Positions 9,713 through 18,807 of a stretch of DNA of 64,000 nucleotides are shown piece after piece. The stretch comes from CAZFHZ01 sp964519015. Its GTDB lineage: Bacteria > Blakebacterota > Blakebacteria > Blakebacterales > CAYUVJ01. The position numbers and the translations under genes were made by a program. Each line of letters starts with the position of its first letter. Position 1 is the stretch's first letter. The stretch lies in assembly GCA_964519015.1 (NCBI GenBank), contig CAZFHZ010000003.1:1-64000 (forward strand), given 5' to 3'. The notes under the pieces were generated by a model, which ran no database searches, was not told the DNA's origin, and was given only the letters and a program-made list of their open reading frames with translations.

Positions 9713-10594
9713 TCAGCTCACCGGCACTTCCTGGAAGGGCTTGAGCACCTCGGGCTTGAAACGGTGCCGCTCGAAGCCCAGCTCGTCGTAGGGCACGCCC
9801 TGGGCCAGGGCGAGGAGCTGGAAGTAGTAGATCGGCGGAGTGTGGAAGTCCTCCTTGTACTGCTGGGCGACCTTGGCCTGCCCGTGGTCGAACTGGCTGA
9901 AGCAGGTCGGGCAGATCAGGCAGAGGATGTCGGCTTCCTCCGCCTGCACGGTCCGCAGCAGGTCGCGCATCATGGGAGCCGAGACGTCGCCCGTCTGGCA
10001 CGCCTTGCCACAGCAAAGGTGCCATTTGCGGTGGCGCACCGGCTCGGCTCCCACGGCCTTCACGAACTCCTCAAGCATGTGCGGATCGTTCGGATCATCC
10101 ACCTGCATGATCTTGCTCGGCTTTAGCAGGTGGCAGCCGTAGTGGATGGCTACCTTCAGCCCCTCGAAGGGATGGGTCACCGAGGCGCGCACCCGCTCGT
10201 AGCCCACTTCGTCCCGGACCAGGGCGGCGATGTGCCGCACCCGGGCGGTCCCGCGGTATTCCTTTCCGATGCGGGCCAGCCGGTGATTGATCCGCTCTCG
10301 CAGTTCCGGTTCCTGCAGCAGGTGCCAGGCCTCCGAAAGGGTGGCCGTGCAGCCCGAGCAGTTGGTGAAGAGGTCCACCCCCTGCTCCTCGGCCAGGCAG
10401 AGGTTGCGGGCGGCCACCGAGAGCCAGTCGAGCTTGTCCCGCGATTTGAAGTAGATCGGGTCGGGACAGCAGGAAGTGCCGGCCAGGTCCACGATCTCGA
10501 TCCCGAGCCGGGGCAGGGTCTTCCGGATCGCGTATTCCATGGCCGGGTAGCGGGTCGGGATCAGGCAGCCGGGGAAGAAGGCGTAGCGCTTCAT
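9713..10594 (-). CDS. hdrB: CoB-CoM heterodisulfide reductase-like subunit B (HdrB)
   Basis: A 293-residue protein with two CCG domains, the hallmark of the HdrB active-site subunit, where non-cubane [4Fe-4S] clusters reduce a disulfide or equivalent substrate. First set: Cys10, Cys42-Cys43, Cys79 and Cys82; second set: Cys154, Cys194-Cys195, Cys228 and Cys231. The length equals that of methanogen HdrB. It is the last gene of the Kor-Hdr operon; its ATG (10594) overlaps the hdrC stop by the ATGA arrangement, implying translational coupling and a fixed HdrB-HdrC partnership. The organism is bacterial, so the substrate is unlikely to be CoM-S-S-CoB; the true acceptor is unknown. Confidence 0.93.
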   Translation of the reverse strand: MKRYAFFPGCLIPTRYPAMEYAIRKTLPRLGIEIVDLAGTSCCPDPIYFKSRDKLDWLSVAARNLCLAEEQGVDLFTNCSGCTATLSEAWHLLQEPELRERINHRLARIGKEYRGTARVRHIAALVRDEVGYERVRASVTHPFEGLKVAIHYGCHLLKPSKIMQVDDPNDPHMLEEFVKAVGAEPVRHRKWHLCCGKACQTGDVSAPMMRDLLRTVQAEEADILCLICPTCFSQFDHGQAKVAQQYKEDFHTPPIYYFQLLALAQGVPYDELGFERHRFKPEVLKPFQEVPVS

Positions 10595-11130
10595 GCCTCC
10601 CCCCCCTTCCCTTCCGGCTCCCCGCCCGGTTCCCTCTCCGCGAGACCGAGCAGGGTACGTATCTCCTCCATCGGTACCGGCGCGAGGGGGGGCAGCCCGA
10701 ACTTCTCCCGGTTCTTGTCGATGACCGGGCTGGGGGCCACCGTACGCCCGTGCTCCAGAAAGGTCTCGATCACCCGGTCCACCCCGGCCGGATAGATCCC
10801 GCGGTCGGCCATCAGGTTCTTCAGGGCGATGATGACCTCGGCCGGCTTGACCTGCTGGGGGCAGCGCTCAGCACAGTTGTAGCAGTTGGTGCATTGCCAG
10901 ATGATGGAGTCGGGAGTCATGTACTGCTCCCCCAGCCCGTAGAGGATGCTGAGCATGATCTGGCGCGGGTTGAAGCCCTCGCCGTACGTGGTAGCGGGGC
11001 AGTCCCCGACACAGGCGCCGCACTGGTAGCAGTAGCTGACCAGGTTCCCCTCGATCTTCTCGGCCAGGGTGCGCCGGAACGCGAAATCGATCCGGACTAC
11101 TTCGCCCCCCTCGCCGGCATGGGCGGCCAT
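10591..11130 (-). CDS. hdrC: Heterodisulfide reductase-like subunit C (HdrC)
   Basis: A 179-residue ferredoxin-type subunit that wires HdrA to HdrB. Two CxxCxxCxxxC motifs are visible: Cys34/37/40/44 and Cys80/83/86/90, each expected to hold a [4Fe-4S] cluster. The start ATG at 11130 has GGAAGGAG about 8 bases upstream, within the end of the zinc-ribbon gene; the longer upstream frame is arginine-rich shadow sequence. The C-terminal 25 residues are Glu/Gly-rich. It overlaps hdrB by four bases. Confidence 0.92.
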   Translation of the reverse strand: MAAHAGEGGEVVRIDFAFRRTLAEKIEGNLVSYCYQCGACVGDCPATTYGEGFNPRQIMLSILYGLGEQYMTPDSIIWQCTNCYNCAERCPQQVKPAEVIIALKNLMADRGIYPAGVDRVIETFLEHGRTVAPSPVIDKNREKFGLPPLAPVPMEEIRTLLGLAEREPGGEPEGKGGEA

Positions 11131-11134
11131 CAGG

Positions 11135-11293
11135 CTACTCCTTCCCGGCGCCCCCGCCCTTGAGGTGCCGGATGCTGTTCGACCGGCACTTCGGGCAGGT
11201 GCGCTCCTTGTCCTCGTCCCGCTCAACCGTCTCCTGGTACTCATGGCCGCAGGCCATGCAGCGGAGGGTCTCCACTTTCGCCGTCGTCGTCAT
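11135..11293 (-). CDS. Small zinc-ribbon protein inside the Hdr operon
   Basis: A 52-residue protein (MTTTAKVETLRCMACGHEYQ at its N-terminus) with two CxxC knuckles, Cys12/Cys15 and Cys33/Cys36, typical of a rubredoxin-like or zinc-ribbon fold. GGGAGG lies 8 bases before the ATG. It sits between the HdrA-MvhD fusion and hdrC, with 4 bases to the hdrC start and 30 to the previous stop, so it is co-transcribed. It may bind zinc or iron and act in assembly or electron transfer in the complex. I know of no established role for it. Confidence 0.8.
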   Translation of the reverse strand: MTTTAKVETLRCMACGHEYQETVERDEDKERTCPKCRSNSIRHLKGGGAGKE

Positions 11294-11323
11294 GACTTCC
11301 CTCCCGGAGGCCCGGGGGCCGGT

Positions 11324-13786
11324 TCAGTCGACCTGGACCTCTACGACCGTACTGCTCTCCGCGCGGGCGGACTTCTTCTTCGGCTTCTCTTTGAGCGCCT
11401 CCCGGGCGTGGGCGATCTCCTCATGGGTCACCGTCTGCCGCAGCTCCTCCAGCCGGCGCATGACGGCGGCGAACTTCTGCCCCTCCGCCGCACTGATCCA
11501 CTCCAGCTGCAGCCGCTCCGGGCGGACCCCCGCCTTCTCCAGCCGGTTCCAGAGTTTCTGGACCCGCTTCACGGTCTGCCGGTTGGCGTTGATGTAGTGA
11601 CAGTCCGCGTAGTGACAGCCCGAGACCAGCACGACCGGGGCCCCGCAGCGGAAGGCCTCCAGCACCATCTCCTCGGAGACCCGCGCCGAGCACATGGTGC
11701 GTACCACCCGGTTGGTCGCCGGGTAGGTGATCCGCGAGATCCCGGCCATGTCTCCGCCGGCGTAGGAGCACCAGTTACAGGCGAAAGCGAAGACCTTCTC
11801 CTGCGGATCCTCGGCCAGCACCGCCCGGACCTGGGCCAGGATCTGCTGGTCGGTGAAGTGGTGCATGGTGATGGCATTGAAAGTGCAGGCGGCCGAGCAC
11901 GACCCGCAGCCCGCGCAGGCCGCTTCGATCACGCGGGCGACGCCCCCCTTTTCCCATTCAATGGCGCCGTAGGGGCAGATCCCCGCGCAGATCCCGCACT
12001 TCATGCAGAGCGCTTCGTCGATGTGGCTGGTGATCGCCTCGACGTGGATCATCCCGGTATTCAGCAGCGCCCCGGCGCGCGAGGCCGCCGCCCCGGCCTG
12101 GCAGACCGAGTCCTTGATATCCTTGGGGGATTCACAGAAGCCGGCGAAGAAGACCCCTTTGGTGGGGGCGTCGACCGGTTTGAGCTTAGGGTGCGATTCC
12201 ATGAAGAAGCCGTCGGCGGTCCTGGAGAGCGTCAGCAGACCGCTGATCTTCTTCAGGTCCTTGGGCGGTTCCACCCCGACCGAGAGCACGAGCATATCCA
12301 GCTCGTGCCGCTCCAGCCGGCCGGCGGTGGTGTTCTCCACGGTGACGATCAGGTTCCCTGTCCCGTCCTCCTCTACGACCTCGCCCGGCAGGCCACGCAC
12401 GTAACGCACTCCCGCTTCCTTTGAACGCTGGAACATGTCCTCGAACGACTTGCCGAAGGCGCGGATGTCCTGGTAGAAGACCACGTTCTCGGTGTCGGGG
12501 TAGTGGTCGGCCAGCAGGAGGGTGTCCTTGACCGTGTTCATGCAGCAGATGTTCGAGCACCAGGGACGACCGATGGCCGGGTTGCGGGAGCCGACGCACT
12601 GGACGAAGCCGATCCGCCGCGGGCGCTGGTGGTCGCCGGGACGGACGAAGTGTCCTGCCGTCGGACCTCCGGCGCAGATCAGCCGCTCGAACTCCATGGA
12701 CGTGATCACGTTCTTGAAGCGGGCGTAGCCGTACTCGTCCAGCTCGGTGGGGTCGTAGACGTCCGCCCCGATGGCGACGATGACCGCCCCGATTTCACGG
12801 GTGATCAGCTCGTCCTGGTCGTCGAAATCGATAGCCTTCTGCTCGCAGACATCGGCGCATTTCCCGCAGGCGATCGGGTTGTTCCCCAGGCAGTGCTCCA
12901 TGTCCAGGATGTAGGAACATGGGACCGCCTGGGGAAAGGGGATGTAGATGGCGTGCCGCGTGGAGAACCCTGTCTGGTACTCGTCCGGGTGGATGGTCGG
13001 GCAGACCTTGACGCATTCCCCGCAGGCGTTGCATGTCTCGGTATCGACGTAACGGGCCTTCTTCCGGATGGTTGCTCGGAAGTTGCCCACGTACCCCGTG
13101 ACGCTCTCGACCTCGCTGAAGGTCAGAAGCTCTATGTTCGGATGCCGACCGGCATCGATGGCCTTAGGCCCGAGTATTCATATGGAGCAGTCCATCGTAG
13201 GGTACGTCTTGTCGAGCTGGGCCATGATCCCGCCGATGGAGGGCTGTTTCTCCACCAGCACGACCCGGTGCCCCGCCTCGGCGAGTTCGAACGCCGCCTC
13301 GATCCCCGCGATCCCTCCGCCGATCACGAGCGCCGCCTGGGTAACCGGCACGCTCAACTCGGTCTGGGCTTCCAGGTAGCGGGCGCGCGCCACCGCGCCG
13401 GCGACCAGGTCCATCGCCTTGCGGGTCGCCGCGGCGCGGTCATTCGGGTGCACCCAGGCGCAGTGCTCGCGCAGGTTGGCCATCTCCATGAGATAGGGAT
13501 TCAGCCCCGCCTCGGCCACGCACTGTCGGAAGGTCGGCTCGTGCTGCCGCGGCGTGCATGAGGCGACCACCACCCGGTTGAGCTGGTGCACCCGGATCGC
13601 CTTCTTGATTTCATTCTGCCCCGGATCGGCGCACGTGTACTTGTTGCGCACCGCACACGCCACGTCGGGCAGTGTCTCCGCGTATTGAGCGACTGCGCCG
13701 CAGTCCACCGCTCCCGCGATGTTCAGCCCGCAGTCGCACACGAAGACACCGATCCGGAGTGTGTCATCGGTCTGCTTCGGGACCAT
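11324..13786 (-). CDS. hdrA: HdrA-MvhD fusion, selenoprotein (UGA at codon 203 read as Sec)
   Basis: HdrA is the flavin subunit of heterodisulfide reductase and the site of electron bifurcation. This 820-residue product has the HdrA N-terminal domain (RIGVFVCDCG), an FAD motif GGGIAG (156-161), the segment YPTMDCSI followed by an in-frame TGA (13178-13180), then ILGPKAIDAGRHPNIELL and the rest of HdrA in the same frame. Homologues have Cys at the TGA. Ferredoxin motifs are at Cys252/255/258/262, Cys299/307/310/314, Cys594/597/600/604 and Cys624/627/630/634. Residues 667-780 are an MvhD domain (Cys670, 673, 699, 724, 729) that normally is a separate subunit. A Lys-rich tail ends the protein. 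The ATG at 13786 has GGGTGG 5-6 bases upstream. UGA-as-Sec is supported by the stem-loop downstream, a second example in the next HdrA, and selA in this window. Confidence 0.92.
13139..13180 (-). promoter_or_regulatory. SECIS element of hdrA-mvhD fusion gene
   Basis: Immediately after the UGA codon (13180-13178) the mRNA can form a perfect 6-base stem GAUGCC / GGCAUC closed by a GGUC tetraloop (13156-13141). The loop begins 27 bases after the UGA, within the 16-37 base spacing known for bacterial SECIS elements, and GGUC matches the SelB-binding loop type of E. coli fdhF. A small GGCC-UAA-GGCC hairpin lies between UGA and the loop. Confidence 0.82.
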
Positions 13787-13849
13787 CGGTGCCCACCCTT
13801 GGTCTCGGCGACCATCCCCCGGTGATCCACCCGCAGGACGGTTACCGTT

Positions 13850-13930
13850 CTAGGTCAGCGCTTCCGCGGCCAGTTCGGCCACATCGCGCATCTCCATCCC
13901 GATCACCTCGTGGAGATCGGGGTCTCGCAT
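13850..13930 (-). other. In-frame tail after the amber codon of the HdrD-like gene
   Basis: Reading on past the TAG at 13933-13931 gives 26 more codons, starting MRDPDLHEVIGMEMRDVAEL and ending AAEALT then TAG. The second half looks like the C-terminal end expected for this Fe-S protein family (EMRDVAELAAEAL). The first 13 codons mirror the last 13 before the stop (MKDPEMGDQIGI plus TAG), 25 of 39 bases identical, with TAG aligned to GAG. It could be an imperfect tandem duplication that displaced the natural C-terminus. Confidence 0.5.
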
Positions 13931-15043
13931 CTAGATCCCTATCTGGTCGCCCATTTCGGGGTCCTTCATTGATAAAAGGAAATGGATCCGGCAATTGGGG
14001 CAGGCCGTCACCATGACCTGCGCCCCCGTGGACCGCGCTTCCTTCAGCCGGTCCACCTGGATGTTCTTGGCGAAGCGGTCGCAGTTCGACCAGGTACCCC
14101 CGGCGCAGCAGACTGCGCCGGGGCCGTTCCGACCCATCTCGACCAGTTCGATGCCGGGGAGGGCCTCCAGTACCCGCCGGGGAGCCTCGTAGACGCCGAG
14201 GTGCCGGCCCAGCCGGCAGGGGTCCTGGTAGGTCACCCGCCGCGGCTGCTCCCGCAGGTCCAGCCCGTCCATCCGGTCGGCCAGCCACTCGCTGATGTGG
14301 ACCATCTCGGGCGGTCTTCCGCTCCAGAACGGAGCGTAGTCGATCCGCCAGGTGCGCAGGCACTCGGCGCAGGAGGTCACCAGCGTCTTCGCCCCGCTGG
14401 CCTCGACCAGTTCCACGTTGTGCCGGGCCAGCCGCTCGAAGTTCGCCCGGTCGCCGTTCCAGAGCAGGTCGTGCCCGCAGCAGCGCTCACGGGGGGAGAC
14501 CACCGGGACCACTCCCAGCCGGTTCATCAGCCGGACCGCGGCTCGGGTGCCGGCCAGGGTGTCCATTTCCAGGTGGGGGAAAAGGGCGTCGTAGTACATC
14601 GTGCAGCCGGTCCAGTAGAAGACCTCCCCCTGTCCGGGCACGCACTCCAAATCCTTCTCCAGCCAGCCCAATCGGTCCTGCTGGGTCCCCCCGGTCGCCA
14701 TCATCCGCATCAGCGACTGGATCGCCCCTCCGTGCGGGCAGTGCGGCTCCAGGCCAGCGGTGTGGGCCACCGCCCTCAGGTTCATCACTAGGGTGGTGTA
14801 GTCGACCTGGGCCGGACAACGCTGGCTGCACTGGCGGCAGGTCAGGCAGCTGAAGAGGTCCTCGCTCGCGAGCAGGGCCTGCACATCCCCCTGTACCGCG
14901 CTCAGCACGTGACGGCGCGGGCTGAGCGAGCCGCCCCCCCGGGCCACCGGACAGGAGGCGGTGCACTTGCCGCAATCGTAGCAAGCCCAGGCCCGGGCTT
15001 TCCGGACGGCCTCCAGGAGCCCTTTCACCCCTTCGCTCGCCAT
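13931..15043 (-). CDS. HdrC-HdrB fusion protein (HdrD-like heterodisulfide reductase subunit)
   Basis: A 370-residue iron-sulfur protein combining an HdrC-like ferredoxin half with an HdrB-like half, as in HdrD and GlpC-type proteins. Two [4Fe-4S] motifs are at Cys21/24/27/31 and Cys66/69/72/76. Two CCG domains follow (GCTMYY, RCCGHDLLW, SCAECLRTW; then QDPCRLGRHLG, AVCCAGGTW, ACPNCRIHF), so both non-cubane cluster sites look intact. Start ATG 15043 has GGGGTGAGG just upstream and lies 4 bases after the mvhD stop. The gene ends at a TAG shortly before a family-like C-terminus. Together with hdrB it gives the operon two catalytic HdrB-type modules, matching the two HdrA genes. Confidence 0.88.
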   Translation of the reverse strand: MASEGVKGLLEAVRKARAWACYDCGKCTASCPVARGGGSLSPRRHVLSAVQGDVQALLASEDLFSCLTCRQCSQRCPAQVDYTTLVMNLRAVAHTAGLEPHCPHGGAIQSLMRMMATGGTQQDRLGWLEKDLECVPGQGEVFYWTGCTMYYDALFPHLEMDTLAGTRAAVRLMNRLGVVPVVSPRERCCGHDLLWNGDRANFERLARHNVELVEASGAKTLVTSCAECLRTWRIDYAPFWSGRPPEMVHISEWLADRMDGLDLREQPRRVTYQDPCRLGRHLGVYEAPRRVLEALPGIELVEMGRNGPGAVCCAGGTWSNCDRFAKNIQVDRLKEARSTGAQVMVTACPNCRIHFLLSMKDPEMGDQIGI

Positions 15044-15047
15044 CGCC

Positions 15048-15662
15048 TCACCCCGCCCTGGCACCGGCCAGGGGGCTCTGACCGAGCGCCCGCACCTGGT
15101 CGGTGAACTCGTTTATGACCTGCGCGAACCGCGACCCTTCGGCGGCGCTGATCCACTCCAGACGCAGGCGCCCTTCCTCCAGCCCGAGCATCCGGACCAG
15201 CTGGCGGGTGATTTCGTATTGCTCTACCGCCCGCTCATTGCCCGAGATGTAGTGGCAGTCGCCGAAATGGCAGCCGGAGACGAGCACCCCGTCGGCCCCC
15301 TTCTCGAAGGCCCGCAAAACGAACGATGGCTGCACCCTTCCCGAACACATCACCCGGATGATCCGGAAGTGGGGCTGGTGCTGGATCCGGGAGACCCCCG
15401 CCGTGTCGGCCCCGGCATAGGAGCACCAGTTGCAGGCGAAGACCACGATCCGGGGATCCCCATTCGGGAAGGGACGGGGCTCCGATCCGCTGGAGCCCGG
15501 CGCCCGCTTCGCCGTGCGCTTCTTCCCCGCCCCTTGCTTCGTCACGCGATTCTTCCCGGTCCCCTGCCTGGCCGGTGTCTTCTTCGCCACGGCCTTCTTG
15601 GCCGCCCGTTTCTTCGGACCACTACCGGCGGCCCGCTTCCTTGATCCAGCCGGGGCGGTCAT
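15048..15662 (-). CDS. mvhD: MvhD/FlpD-like [2Fe-2S] subunit with lysine/alanine-rich N-terminal tail
   Basis: A 204-residue protein. Residues 70-190 are an MvhD domain, the [2Fe-2S] subunit that links an electron-donating enzyme to HdrA; Cys77, Cys80, Cys106, Cys131 and Cys136 match the family pattern FACNWCSYAG and GCHFGDCHY. The first 55 residues are a low-complexity, strongly basic tail rich in Lys, Ala, Gly and Thr (GPKKRAAKKAVAKKTPARQG), resembling histone H1-like tails and absent from ordinary MvhD. The ATG at 15662 overlaps the hdrA stop (ATGA). No MvhA/MvhG hydrogenase subunits are linked, so the electron donor is another enzyme, plausibly the upstream 2-oxoacid oxidoreductase via ferredoxin (inference). 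Confidence 0.9.
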   Translation of the reverse strand: MTAPAGSRKRAAGSGPKKRAAKKAVAKKTPARQGTGKNRVTKQGAGKKRTAKRAPGSSGSEPRPFPNGDPRIVVFACNWCSYAGADTAGVSRIQHQPHFRIIRVMCSGRVQPSFVLRAFEKGADGVLVSGCHFGDCHYISGNERAVEQYEITRQLVRMLGLEEGRLRLEWISAAEGSRFAQVINEFTDQVRALGQSPLAGARAG

Positions 15663-18600
15663 GGTCCCTCCTCGGCCAGCACGGCATCGATCATCGCAAC
15701 CATCTGGCGTTCGGTGAAGTGGCGGGCGGTGATGGCTCCCGAGGGGCACCAGGTGGCACAGGTGCCGCATCCCTTGCAGAGGGAGGCGTTGACCTGCGCG
15801 GAACGTTGTCCGGGTGCGACCTCGAAGAGAGTGGCCGCGTGGTAGGGGCAGACCTCGGTGCAGGTTCCGCACGCCCGGCAGAGGTCGATATCCACAACCG
15901 CCACCGCCGGGTTCTGGCGCACCCGGTCCCAAGCGAGCAGCACGGAGGCCTTGGCCGCCGCCGCCGAAGCCTGGGCGACCGTGTCCACAATGTCCTTCGG
16001 GCCCTGCACGGTGCCGGCCAGGAAGACCCCCTCGACCGCCGTCTCCACCGGGGCCAGCTCCGGGTGACGCTCCAGGAAGAACCCGTCCGAACCCAGGCTC
16101 GTCTTGAGCAGGTCGTGGAAGTGACGGGTATCCTCCGCGCGCGGCTTCATGCCCACCCCCAGCACGACCAGGTCGGCCGGGGCCTCGACCGTCACCCCCA
16201 GCAGCTCGTCACGGCACCGCACCGCGACCGCGCGGTCGCGGCCGATCACCTCCGGCTTCTCCCCTGATGGGATCCGTACGAAGAGGACCCCCGCGGCCCG
16301 CGCCTCCCGGTAGAGTTCCTCGGCGCCGGTCGAGATGGTTCGGATGTCCCGGTAGAAGACGGTGCAGTCGATGCCACCGCTGGCCAGGTTGAGGGCCTGC
16401 TTGATGGCCGTCGGACAGCAGTAGCGCGAGCAGCCCGGGTAGGCTTTGGGATCGCGCGAACCCACGCAGAGGATGAAGGCGGCACTCTTCGGACGTCCCC
16501 CCTCCGAGTTGAGCGGGTCGAGGATGCTGCAGAAGAGCCGCTCCAGCTCCTCGTTGGTGATGACGTTGTGGAACTTCCGGTAACCGTACTCGGCGATGGG
16601 TTCGTAGAGGTCGGCGCCGAAGGCGAGCACGATCGCCCCCACCGCGAGCTCCCCCGCCCCCACCCCCTTCAGGATCACCCCGAAGTTGCCCATGAATCCG
16701 TCGATCGAGGCCACCTCGGTATCGAGCAACACCTGCGCGCCGCTCGCCCGGAGGCGGGCGATCTTCTCCGCCAGCACCTCGGCGGCGGAGCGCATGTTAG
16801 GATAGAGCAGCTTCAGGTCGGGACCGAGCAGCCGGCCTCCCAGCCGGCCGGTCTTCTCGACCAGGGTGACCGGGAATCCCTGGACGGCCAGGTCGGTGGC
16901 GGCCTGGATGCCGGCGATCCCGCCGCCGACCACCAGCGCGGCCCGCGTCATGGGCATCTCCCCCGCCTCGAGCGGCTCCAGGTGCCGGGCCCGGGCCACT
17001 CCCATGCGGATCAGGTCCCGCGCCTTCAACTGGGCCTGTTCCCGGTGGGTGGCATGCACCCAGGTGCACTGGTCGCGGATGTTGACCATCTCGAAGAGGT
17101 AGGGGTTGAAACCGATCCGCTCGAGGGTCTGGCGGAAGATCGGTTCGTGGGTCCGGGGGGTGCAGGCGGCGACCACGACCCGGTTGAGCCGGTGCTCACC
17201 GATCATCGCGACCAGTTCCTCCTGCCCGGTCGAAGAGCAGGCGAAGAGGTGGGTCCGGGCGACCTCGACGCCCGGCAGACCGGCCGCATATTCAGCCAGC
17301 GCCTCGCAGTCCACCACCCCGCCGATGTTCACCCCGCAGTTGCAGACCATCACCCCGATGCGGGGTGTTCCCGACAGATCGAGCGGGGTAACCGTCTCCG
17401 GTTCCTCCTCGATCCGCTCCCCACAGAGGAAGAGTCCGGCCCGGGCGGCTGCCGCCGAAGCCTGGGCCACCGCGTCGGGGATGACCTGCGGTCCCACCGC
17501 GCTGCCGCAGACGAAGATCCCCTCACGGGCCGTCTCCACCGATGAGACAGCCGGATCGCGGGGGGCGACGAAGCCGTAGCGGTCGGTCTCGATGCCCAGG
17601 ATCCCGGCCAGCTCGGCTGCTCCATCGTTCGGCGCGGCCGCTACCGAGAGGACGACCAGGTCGGCCGGTATCCTCATCTGCTCGCCGTTAAGGGTGTCCT
17701 CCACGTGGACGAGCAGAGTGCCGTCCTCGGGGACCGTCTCGATCTTGGCCGGCCGCCCCCGAATGTACCGGGCGCTCTCTTCCTCGTAGGAGCGGCGGAC
17801 GAAATCATCGAAGCCCTTCCCAAAAGCGCGCAGGTCGGTGTAGAGGATGGTTACATCCTCGATGGCGGGATCGTGCTGGCGCACCAGCATCGAGTCCTTG
17901 ACCGCGTTCATGCAGCAGAAGCGGCTGCAGTAGGGACGGCCCCCCTCCCCCCGGGCCCCCACGCACTGGACGAAGACCATCCGCTTCGGAGTCTTCCGGT
18001 CGGAGGGACGCACCACGTGGCCGCGGGTGACCCCCGAGGCGTTCAGCATCCGTTCCAGCTCCAGGCTGGTCACCACGTCGGGGTAGCGCCCGTAGCCGTA
18101 GTTGCCCAGGACCCGGGCGTCGAACTCCTGGAACCCGATGGCCACCAGGATTGCTCCCACGTTCCGCTCGAGCAGCTCCGGCTGCTGATCGAAGTCGATC
18201 GCTTCGACGTCGCAGACGCTCAGGCAATGGTTGCAGACCAGGATCTTCTTGTTCAGGCACGACTCCCGGTCGATGACGTAGGCGGCCGGGACCGATTGGG
18301 GGAAGGGGCGGTAGATCGCTTTGCGGGCCTTCAGGCCGACGTCGAACTCGTTTCCCCCCACCTGCGGGCACGCCTCCTCGCATAGCCCGCAGGCCACGCA
18401 CACGTCCTCCTTCACGAAGCGCGGATTCCGGCGCACCTGTACCCGGAAGCCGCCGGCCTCGCCTTCACAGCCGACCACTTCGGCATTGGTGACCAGCTCG
18501 ATCAGTGGATGCCGACCGGCATCCATGGCCTTAGGCCCCAGGATTCATATCGAGCAGTCCATGGTGGGGAAGGTCTTGTCGAGTTGGGCCATGCGTCCGC

Positions 18601-18757
18601 CCAACGACGGCGACTTCTCCACCAGGGTCACCGGTATGCGCGCGTCGGCCAGATCGAGGGCCGCCTGGATGCCGGCGATACCACCGCCGATGACCAGGGC
18701 TCGGTCTCCCCGCAACTCTTCGACGAGCTCGATGATGTCCTCAGGTTCCTGATCCAT
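15659..18757 (-). CDS. hdrA: Tandem HdrA-HdrA fusion, selenoprotein (UGA at codon 71 read as Sec)
   Basis: A 1032-residue double HdrA. Module 1 (about 1-455) starts directly at the FAD motif (ALVIGGGIAGIQ), reaches TFPTMDCSI, then an in-frame TGA (18545-18547), then ILGPKAMDAGRHPLIELV; it has the inserted ferredoxin Cys120/123/126/130 and Cys167/175/178/182 but lacks the N-terminal HdrA domain. Module 2 (about 466-1032) has the N-terminal domain (RIGVMVCNCG), a second FAD motif (611-617) and two C-terminal [4Fe-4S] motifs (LCRACGTCTEVCP, LCKGCGTCATWCP), but lacks both the Sec/Cys site and the inserted ferredoxin. The two modules are thus complementary. Double-length HdrA proteins are known in some anaerobes. 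GAGG lies about 7 bases before the ATG. Confidence 0.92.
18506..18547 (-). promoter_or_regulatory. SECIS element of tandem hdrA gene
   Basis: Downstream of the UGA (18547-18545) the mRNA forms an 8-base perfect stem UGGAUGCC / GGCAUCCA with a GGUC loop (18525-18506), two base pairs longer than the copy in the other hdrA. Over the 41 bases from the UGA the two copies differ at only three positions, although the proteins differ widely elsewhere. The preceding codon is the rare ATA in both. Confidence 0.84.
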
Positions 18758-18807
18758 GCCCCATCCTCTTGCATTGCCGGGGAGGACAGACCCTCTCCGG
18801 ATACCGC

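Noticed and set aside
13178..13180. In-frame stop in hdrA as a pseudogene or sequencing error
   Set aside because: The same UGA at the same motif occurs in the second hdrA, both have a GGUC-loop stem downstream, the frame is intact on both sides, and selA is present.
13931..13933. TAG in the HdrD-like gene as pyrrolysine
   Set aside because: No Pyl machinery is seen, the codon lies at the end of a duplicated segment, and a normal-length protein results without it. Pyrrolysine is therefore not supported.
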